Shown here piece by piece: positions 36,101 through 36,537 of a DNA stretch of 36,537 nucleotides (positions are counted from its first letter, which is position 1; each line of letters opens with the position of its first letter). This stretch comes from Lingula anatina (Eukaryota; Brachiopoda; Lingulata; Lingulida; Lingulidae), in assembly GCF_001039355.2 (NCBI RefSeq), contig NW_019775475.1:193519-230055 (forward strand), in the 5' to 3' direction. The notes beneath the pieces were generated by a model. That model saw only the letters and a program-made list of their open reading frames with translations. It was not told the origin of the DNA and searched no databases. The position numbers and the translations under genes are program-made.

Positions 36101-36306
36101 AGATTATCCACTTATGGAGTTCTGTATCTTAAATTTGATAAAAACATACTTTTCAAATTAATATTAGTGTTGCTAGAGAGTCTTAGGTAAACAGTCTGGA
36201 TGAAGTATTGTCAGTTGATATGTATTAATACTTACTCTGTAGAGATTATCTTCTGTTTTAAAGTGGTATAATTCAACTCATGTTCACTCTGTAGCTGTGT
36301 CAATTC
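5502..36306 (-). CDS. ICE1: ICE1, little elongation complex subunit 1 (partial, 21 exons)
   Basis: Host gene of the window. Coding join (minus strand, exon 1 to 21): 36306-36236, 35294-35253, 34766-34703, 33988-33908, 33500-33388, 33124-33087, 28856-28774, 19958-19919, 19568-19491, 19298-19006, 18457-16439, 16217-14420, 14083-13947, 13601-13458, 12882-12794, 12532-12354, 8046-7970, 7251-7137, 6858-6682, 6110-6006, 5716-5502. All introns are GT-AG, phases chain without a break, and the total is 5958 nt including the stop. Identity rests on resemblance to vertebrate ICE1 at both ends: TLKQKI followed by a Leu-rich coiled coil near the N terminus, and RVYTALCR, KELW-like and Trp-rich helical blocks at the C terminus. 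In the known family ICE1 scaffolds ICE2, ELL and ZC3H8 in nuclear bodies for Pol II snRNA transcription, and it has been linked to nonsense-mediated decay through a putative MIF4G-like C-terminal region. Human ICE1 is roughly 2270 residues; this model is about 2000. The start codon is outside the window. Confidence 0.9.
5846..5894. repeat. (TG)n-(GA)n compound microsatellite, copy B
   Basis: Short TG run followed by a long GA run at the position matching 1769-1863. Confidence 0.95.
6006..6110 (-). CDS. ICE1: ICE1 exon 20, copy B
   Basis: A 105-nt exon encoding LVSFHCPPEHASSAHEIMKT then LYTFLKSAQQSGGV, with donor GTACGT and acceptor TGTCAG. The protein is identical to that of the copy A exon; at least one synonymous change is visible. 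Confidence 0.85.
6566..6669. repeat. Poly(A) and (GA)n tract next to ICE1 exon 19
   Basis: About 48 A residues, then a GA repeat ending 13 bases from the donor of exon 19. Copy A has a shorter version (2467-2530). Confidence 0.95.
6682..6858 (-). CDS. ICE1: ICE1 exon 19, copy B
   Basis: A 177-nt exon with acceptor TTTCAG and donor GTGAGA. It encodes ALELLCVHEGWQWTNNTLI then RELLWPVLQEW, a clear match to the vertebrate ICE1 block with LLCCHQKWIWT and KELWPVMDKW. This is the strongest single identifier of the gene. Confidence 0.92.
7137..7251 (-). CDS. ICE1: ICE1 exon 18, copy B
   Basis: A 115-nt exon with acceptor TTGCAG and donor GTGAAT, encoding CMTALCKWTQPSHDAMQLGR onward to AAEDRENKQ. 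It corresponds to the LNCLRAFLNWEKNAP segment of vertebrate ICE1. Confidence 0.87.
7624..7664. repeat. Poly(C)-poly(A) tract
   Basis: Eleven C followed by about 30 A. At the matching place copy A (3496-3520) has only poly(A). Confidence 0.95.
7970..8046 (-). CDS. ICE1: ICE1 exon 17, copy B
   Basis: A 77-nt exon encoding DVPSILSVMEYLVIKALAVE then QPKLIM, with acceptor TTTCAG and donor GTAAGG. It is the exon nearest to exon 16 on the assembly. Decayed copies of its acceptor half follow at about 8077-8205; the first of these has lost its AG. Confidence 0.85.
7990..8205 (-). repeat. Exon 17 acceptor tandem array, copy B (about three units)
   Basis: Same array as in copy A but with boundaries only at 8046, 8124 and 8197. 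The middle unit has lost its AG. Copy B therefore has two fewer units than copy A. Confidence 0.82.
8206..9214. other. ICE1 intron 16, segment before the TRIM promoter
   Basis: AT-rich noncoding DNA. The first part (to about 8642) belongs to duplicated copy B. No exon or repeat family recognised beyond that. Confidence 0.6.
9215..9286 (+). promoter_or_regulatory. TRIM gene core promoter with kappaB-type site
   Basis: In order: inverted CCAAT (ATTGG, 9215-9219), CRE-like TGACGTCT (9227-9234), GGGACTTTCC (9244-9253) overlapping a forward CCAAT (9252-9256), and TATAAG (9281-9286). The start codon at 9357 is about 75 bases after the TATA box, which would give a 5' UTR of roughly 45 bases. GGGACTTTCC is the classic Rel/NF-kappaB decamer. 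Motifs were read directly; function is inferred. Confidence 0.6.
9357..11027 (+). CDS. TRIM-type RING/B-box E3 ubiquitin ligase with C-terminal propeller-like region
   Basis: 556 residues, one uninterrupted reading frame, with a good start context (A at -3, G at +4). A C3HC4 RING lies at residues 20-59 (C20, C23, C35, H37, C40, C43, C56, C59). A B-box type 2 lies at 99-130 (C99, H102, C111, D114, C119, C122, H127, H130). A Lys/Glu-rich coiled coil spans about 140-260. The last 240 residues contain recurring short beta-type repeats (KIYVLSKGMVEVF, GNILSIDEGLVKVF, GLVYVGLNRNLKVF, GQIVLYKY), suggesting an NHL- or WD-like propeller. All zinc ligands are present, so ligase activity is expected. 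It resembles the intronless, expanded TRIM2/3/56/71-like genes of molluscs and other invertebrates, often tied to immunity. It lies within the ICE1 intron between exons 16 and 17, on the opposite strand. The substrate is unknown. Confidence 0.9.
   Translation: MATNQLVDIKKKITEQFLQCCICMHEYVSTRRLPCRHNFCLSCLGKIADGKDEFSCPMCRANVDVPEGGMGQFPEDVPTQKMLDFVNGLPVAGEKSFFCEHHPNKILDLYCKTDNTLICGTCLVKQHKGHEAETIVDAAQEKKGSFQRMADAQDQKLHDIQKENTKYQKTKTKFKTETKHQVANVTRKAEMLKAAIDRRCNVLCNVIKNIHSRDLHELEQEQKMLKEQEDEAKTKKQRYVHVLEQPTDAEMLLCADSVEYLEPSDIEVLISTKDVTRITLPKNDDVETLVEKLFGQLEIEKKLTEKLITIRAFKTLHGGHDKIKRIVAIGNKIYVLSKGMVEVFSEQDEPALVINGFLDPKDMAVLPNGNILSIDEGLVKVFDVLEDEVYTVDFNPKLFEPCSIAVDERGLVYVGLNRNLKVFEISETYEMILLQGSSFELPPTTNIYINQSNDNIYSFSDKALVVFESNGNQLHQSCVSRFTGQYWPNMIDVAADIYGNTLVTTTEKKLFVLDKDMKSKHTFELPCEGGHIAVSSNGHLIHGTEDGQIVLYKYTD
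11491..11496 (+). terminator. Poly(A) signal of the TRIM gene
   Basis: AATAAA about 460 bases after the stop codon. Further AATAAA motifs occur near 12005 and 12234, so longer 3' ends are possible; these would run towards the antisense ICE1 exon 16 at 12354. Confidence 0.5.
11497..12353. other. ICE1 intron 16, segment after the TRIM gene
   Basis: Noncoding, with additional poly(A)-type motifs for the TRIM transcript and no other feature seen. Confidence 0.6.
12354..12532 (-). CDS. ICE1: ICE1 exon 16 (C-terminal domain core)
   Basis: A 179-nt exon encoding RSCLLLYSRVYTALCRIQGN, ESARVWLYWCM and TMAGVWPHLLTKAEK. This is among the most diagnostic parts: vertebrate ICE1 has RVYT-type, R-QxGDLE-type and xWHDI-type residues in the same order. 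The acceptor TTCAG was chosen because it alone keeps the frame open. The next intron holds the TRIM gene. Confidence 0.88.
12794..12882 (-). CDS. ICE1: ICE1 exon 15 (C-terminal domain)
   Basis: An 89-nt exon with acceptor ATTCCAG and a strong GTGAGT donor. It encodes NDLLGHVSSLVLKVLMSKSG then LSLSQRLGL, an amphipathic helix pair. Confidence 0.82.
13458..13601 (-). CDS. ICE1: ICE1 exon 14 (C-terminal domain)
   Basis: A 144-nt exon, phase 0 at both ends, encoding HLEKKESDMTSQLYGHCVLG onward to LSVLHKKDYV. The donor GTTAGT was preferred over a GTGGTT three bases downstream; the alternative removes one Val only. Confidence 0.8.
13849..13885. repeat. (AAAT)n microsatellite
   Basis: Tetranucleotide repeat in the intron between ICE1 exons 13 and 14. 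A similar tract is at 21848-21882. Confidence 0.95.
13947..14083 (-). CDS. ICE1: ICE1 exon 13 (C-terminal domain)
   Basis: A 137-nt exon encoding RADIICQDILSSPRSPHIL and a helix ending in ARAMIDRLLK. The acceptor is TTACAG-like above 14083 and the donor GTGAGT. It belongs to the helical C-terminal domain. Confidence 0.85.
14420..16217 (-). CDS. ICE1: ICE1 exon 12 (disordered, nuclear signal, start of C-terminal domain)
   Basis: A 1798-nt exon with acceptor AG above 16217 and donor GTAAGT. The first part holds another RRITRT motif. The middle has dense SP/SPL repeats (about 15400-15620), which are typical proline-directed kinase targets. A Lys/Arg run of the NKRKKRKAKQRKKK type (about 14640-14695) is a strong candidate nuclear localisation signal. 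The end, from KQLEVTVQECFTCYLKIKK, looks folded and leads into the C-terminal domain. Confidence 0.9.
16439..18457 (-). CDS. ICE1: ICE1 exon 11 (large disordered exon)
   Basis: A 2019-nt exon of 673 codons, phase 0 at both ends, with acceptor TTCTCCAG and donor GTATTG. It opens with an acidic Ser/Asp/Glu patch. It then has a Ser-Pro cluster (about 18203-18280, SPRLQSP-type repeats), and in its second half at least six degenerate basic motifs of the form R-R-x-T-R-S followed by Ser and acidic residues (about 16745-17515). It lacks a folded-domain signature. This matches the long low-complexity centre of ICE1 proteins, which is usually carried on one very large exon. Confidence 0.9.
19006..19298 (-). 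CDS. ICE1: ICE1 exon 10 (Pro-rich linker)
   Basis: A 293-nt exon with acceptor AG above 19298 and donor GTGAGA. It encodes an acidic-to-proline-rich stretch including PLPLPGPVKP, VPPVPLPVLP and FFFSLMPPISPLPGSP. The aromatic-hydrophobic FFFSLMPPI motif stands out from the disorder and could be a short docking motif; that is inference. A methionine at 19332 lies in the intron and is not the start. Confidence 0.82.
19491..19568 (-). CDS. ICE1: ICE1 exon 9 (acidic linker)
   Basis: A 78-nt exon, GT-AG and in phase with both neighbours. It encodes GLIPRQTRDKGGGDDDRPVE and a short acidic tail. Low complexity marks the change from coiled coil to disordered region. Confidence 0.78.
19919..19958 (-). 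CDS. ICE1: ICE1 exon 8
   Basis: A 40-nt exon encoding IKLEHYYQILREN, with acceptor TTCCAG and donor GTAAGT. It may correspond to the KVKLLLKEL segment of vertebrate ICE1. It is separated from exon 7 by an 8.8-kb intron in phase 0, so a small undetected phase-0 exon in that intron cannot be ruled out. Confidence 0.75.
21848..21882. repeat. (AAAT)n microsatellite
   Basis: Tetranucleotide repeat in the intron between ICE1 exons 7 and 8. Confidence 0.95.
22502..22534. repeat. (TG)n-poly(G) tract
   Basis: Alternating GT followed by about 16 G. Other poly(G) runs are at about 27392-27405 and 30615-30627. Confidence 0.9.
23792..23792. other. Ambiguous base after a poly(A) tract
   Basis: N directly after about 23 A residues, inside the intron between ICE1 exons 7 and 8. 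I see no sequence duplication across it, so it may be homopolymer uncertainty or a second join. Confidence 0.55.
24103..24165. repeat. (TG)n with alternating CG/CA extension
   Basis: Long purine-pyrimidine alternation that passes from TG repeats into cgcacgtgcacgcgcac. Confidence 0.9.
25047..25075 (+). other. Splice acceptor and 5' UTR of the glycosyltransferase gene
   Basis: A long pyrimidine run ending in TTTTTACAG at 25046 precedes a short leader to the ATG at 25076. It implies a noncoding first exon upstream that I could not locate. Confidence 0.55.
25076..26662 (+). CDS. UDP-glycosyltransferase-like ER membrane protein with altered active site
   Basis: 528 residues, the usual UGT length, in one exon. 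A signal peptide (1 to about 23) is followed by an N-terminal acceptor domain, a C-terminal UDPGT domain (about 265-470), a membrane span (about 485-515) and a short cytosolic tail ending KSKSD, which fits the KxKxx ER-retrieval pattern. Catalytic-type His39 lies 14 residues before RGH, as in the family. The donor signature (351-395) is recognisable (KWLP.ND..AHP, GAN...E..YHGVP) but differs at key places: Gln to Leu at 355, the TH of THGG to TN at 369-370, and DQ to EQ at 394-395. The catalytic Asp expected six residues after FD is Ser149, though Asp151 is close. W352, N374 and E378 are kept. It is either an active enzyme with changed donor use or a pseudoenzyme. It lies in the 8.8-kb ICE1 intron, opposite strand. 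Confidence 0.88.
   Translation: MEYKNIFFIILGCLCASLPTIHGAKTGRILMLPLQTQTHLAIFKSVAQELAQRGHKVTVVFSSAKEVPDGFNKTGMSIMKYTSSAPHLKWESEEFQNHLTFACIYNPNEMWKTMDKLTALYVDEGEAMLNDQTFSDNILKQKFDLAIVSGDMAARFLYILPYRLNIPYVSLASVVDPYVAGLPVLPSFVPNVWTSHTEEMNFQQRLSNTLDDILLSFTHPPALKDTLVHKHAVMKPFVTLRKLAIDSQAWLINTDYLVDYHLPSMPNTIYVGGLTTRQPRTISPPALKKYLDDSTEGVIIVSFGAVASYLPPLVSEKLVNALKDMRPLKVLWGFGGKPSEVPLPKNIKIEKWLPLNDVLAHPNVKLFVTNCGANAQFESVYHGVPMLNLPITNEQHYNAARSQYKGLSITIDLHHFKTEDLTAAMKRVIKEPKFKDNVKMAGTIFKARHDRPTERAAELTELVIQFGGKHLRSNLMEMSAYEYYMVDVVLVLIFVSIICAFLLKWLTGVFYIFLCSFLASHDKKSKSD
26852..26857 (+). terminator. Poly(A) signal of the glycosyltransferase gene
   Basis: AATAAA about 190 bases after the stop codon; a second weaker match lies near 26902. 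Confidence 0.55.
26858..28773. other. ICE1 intron 7, segment after the glycosyltransferase gene
   Basis: AT-rich noncoding DNA with a poly(G) run near 27392. Nothing else seen. Confidence 0.6.
28774..28856 (-). CDS. ICE1: ICE1 exon 7 (end of coiled coil)
   Basis: The acceptor is TTCCAG and the donor GTGAGT. It encodes ESSSLRSALAKERSAHKRL then SQSFEKNK, the last helical segment before the linker. It is flanked by the two largest introns on this side, which hold the Ig gene (upstream) and the glycosyltransferase gene (downstream). Confidence 0.88.
28857..31604. other. ICE1 intron 6, segment upstream of the Ig gene
   Basis: Noncoding. Poly(A) near 30067 and poly(G) near 30615. It should contain the Ig gene promoter and perhaps a leader exon; I found no convincing candidate. 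Confidence 0.55.
31639..32202 (+). CDS. Small single-Ig-domain type I membrane protein
   Basis: 187 residues. A signal peptide (about 1-29) is followed by one Ig-like domain with the canonical core: C62, W74 and D116-SGDY then C122. Five N-glycosylation sequons are visible (N41, N53, N69, N86, N95). A membrane span (about 146-166) is followed by a 21-residue basic tail without ITAM, ITIM or TIR motifs. Two extra cysteines (C31, C45) precede the domain and may pair. An AG lies directly before the ATG, and a better acceptor (TATTTTCCAG) ends at 31605, so a noncoding upstream exon is likely. It sits in the ICE1 intron between exons 6 and 7, opposite strand. It may be a short receptor, co-receptor or decoy; I do not recognise a named family. 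Confidence 0.8.
   Translation: MNSMETTALIRLLLGLVLIAMTAIPSCSAQCHYDWPEYFKNLTTCPRKNPIENGTADYHIKCNFHGPENVTLRWYRRMPFDPDGYNDTLISPGDNTSHIQTFQDGRLIIRNAELADSGDYVCKTADLVNEALAVVKVFVMPDYILESIIIGTTLAVCMAIWLTCTLTHHVKQQKQFKKLKALTENVR
32203..33086. other. ICE1 intron 6, segment after the Ig gene
   Basis: Noncoding, dominated by the MITE-like element at 32587-32850. No close AATAAA follows the Ig stop. Confidence 0.55.
32587..32850. mobile_element. MITE-like element with long terminal inverted repeats
   Basis: About 264 bases with inverted termini of about 67 bases, roughly 75 percent matched by eye. The left end begins ctaagacctggttcccatac and the right end is its inverted counterpart (gtatgggaatggggtctaag). 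No coding capacity. No clear target-site duplication, so superfamily is undetermined. The interior GGGGGTAATTAAC segment recurs in the related copies near 1061 and 5144. Confidence 0.65.
33087..33124 (-). CDS. ICE1: ICE1 exon 6 (coiled coil)
   Basis: A 38-nt microexon-like exon encoding IKKKDETISKVK. The acceptor is TTTAG and the donor GTATGT. It joins exons 5 and 7 in the correct phase, which is the main support for so short an exon. Confidence 0.78.
33388..33500 (-). CDS. ICE1: ICE1 exon 5 (coiled coil)
   Basis: A 113-nt exon with acceptor CTAG above 33500 and donor GTAAGC. It encodes VTCRQFSQANEELMKQQKET and ends in KKIQILES. The coiled-coil pattern continues, rich in Gln and Lys. Confidence 0.85.
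33908..33988 (-). CDS. ICE1: ICE1 exon 4 (coiled coil)
   Basis: An 81-nt exon in phase 0 at both ends, with donor GTAATA and acceptor AG above 33988. It encodes ARTRLEKSKAKLEKEVQNL followed by RDKLTAAE, a strongly charged helix with Leu at heptad positions, typical of a dimeric coiled coil. Confidence 0.88.
34049..34068. repeat. (TA)n microsatellite
   Basis: Ten TA units in the intron between ICE1 exons 3 and 4. Confidence 0.9.
34130..34725 (-). repeat. Tandem array across the exon 3 donor
   Basis: Degenerate units of about 51 nt, in places paired as a 103-nt higher unit, containing CCCACTTA followed by a TCTTTCA-like stretch. The last unit is the real exon 3 border. Perfect minus-strand GTAAGT donors occur at 34337, 34491, 34594 and the authentic 34697. 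A TTTG microsatellite (about 34201-34240) interrupts the older units. Confidence 0.75.
34703..34766 (-). CDS. ICE1: ICE1 exon 3 (coiled coil)
   Basis: The acceptor is TTTCCAG and the donor GTAAGT. It encodes DCGSLEARLMTSLQELEPLKE, which continues the heptad pattern and matches the DELQ...SPLQK part of the family. Its donor border is the seed of the tandem array at 34130-34725. Confidence 0.85.
35253..35294 (-). CDS. ICE1: ICE1 exon 2 (coiled coil)
   Basis: A 42-nt exon with donor GTAGGT. The acceptor was chosen as GGCAG because it alone gives the phase needed after exon 1. It encodes KLEEVSKLLETYQ, matching the NLLTEYQ stretch of vertebrate ICE1. The polypyrimidine tract is weak, so the upper edge is less certain than the lower. 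Confidence 0.72.
35295..36235. other. ICE1 intron between exons 1 and 2
   Basis: AT-rich noncoding sequence without recognisable features. Confidence 0.6.
36236..36306 (-). CDS. ICE1: ICE1 exon 1 of the window (N-terminal coiled coil)
   Basis: The acceptor is CAG just above 36306 and the donor is GTAAG at 36235. The reading starts in phase 0 and ends with two bases of a codon. It encodes ELTQLQSEHELNY followed by TLKQKIIST, which closely matches the first coiled-coil heptads of vertebrate ICE1 (LKQKIINTD). A short upstream exon with the start codon must lie beyond the right edge. Confidence 0.85.
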
Positions 36307-36488
36307 CTGCAACATAAAAACATGTCTACAGACGTCAAATTTTGAAAATCATTTTTTTCAGTAACTGTATTTTTTAACTGTGTGGGTGTTTGAAAGGCGT
36401 CTTTGTCTATGATTACAATGTTTTGTATTAATTTTTATGAAATAAAAATAATAATAAAGATAAAATATAATCATTTTAGAAATTAATT

Positions 36489-36491
<3 letters not shown>

Positions 36492-36537
<46 letters not shown>
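36492..36537. repeat. (GA)n microsatellite at the right edge
   Basis: GA repeat running to the last base of the window, consistent with a sequence end caused by a repeat. Confidence 0.95.

Overview
The window is nuclear DNA from an animal. It is AT-rich, has many GT-AG introns, carries microsatellites, and has no operons or ribosome binding sites. A TRIM protein, a membrane UDP-glycosyltransferase, an Ig-domain membrane protein and a diverged ICE1 gene together suggest an invertebrate, perhaps a mollusc or other lophotrochozoan. That placement is an inference from protein character only.

Most of the window is one minus-strand gene that I identify as ICE1, subunit 1 of the little elongation complex, which supports RNA polymerase II transcription of small nuclear RNA genes. 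I could chain 21 coding exons from 36306 down to a stop at 5502. Every intron has GT-AG ends, every phase joins, and the exons total 5958 nt (1985 codons plus stop). The order is an N-terminal coiled coil (36306-28774), a long Ser/Pro- and Arg-rich disordered middle (19298-14420), and a helical C-terminal domain (14083-5502). Only the first exon or exons and the start codon lie beyond the right edge.

Three plus-strand genes with uninterrupted coding regions sit inside ICE1 introns. They are a RING/B-box/coiled-coil TRIM protein with a probable beta-propeller (9357-11027), a UDP-glycosyltransferase-like protein with altered active-site residues (25076-26662), and a small single-Ig membrane protein (31639-32202). 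The TRIM gene has a compact promoter with a perfect kappaB-type decamer upstream of a TATA box.

The last five ICE1 exons occur twice, in about 3.9 kb (719-4648 and 4804-8642). The second copy begins directly after a single N at 4803, so this is probably two unmerged haplotypes rather than a real tandem duplication. Copy A seems to hold the genuine 3' UTR and poly(A) signal.

Two short tandem arrays have grown across ICE1 exon-intron borders. One copies the acceptor side of exon 17 in frame, with a different unit number in the two copies. The other copies the donor side of exon 3. A MITE-like inverted-repeat element and many simple repeats fill the remaining introns. I see no tRNA, rRNA, CRISPR array or transposase gene.
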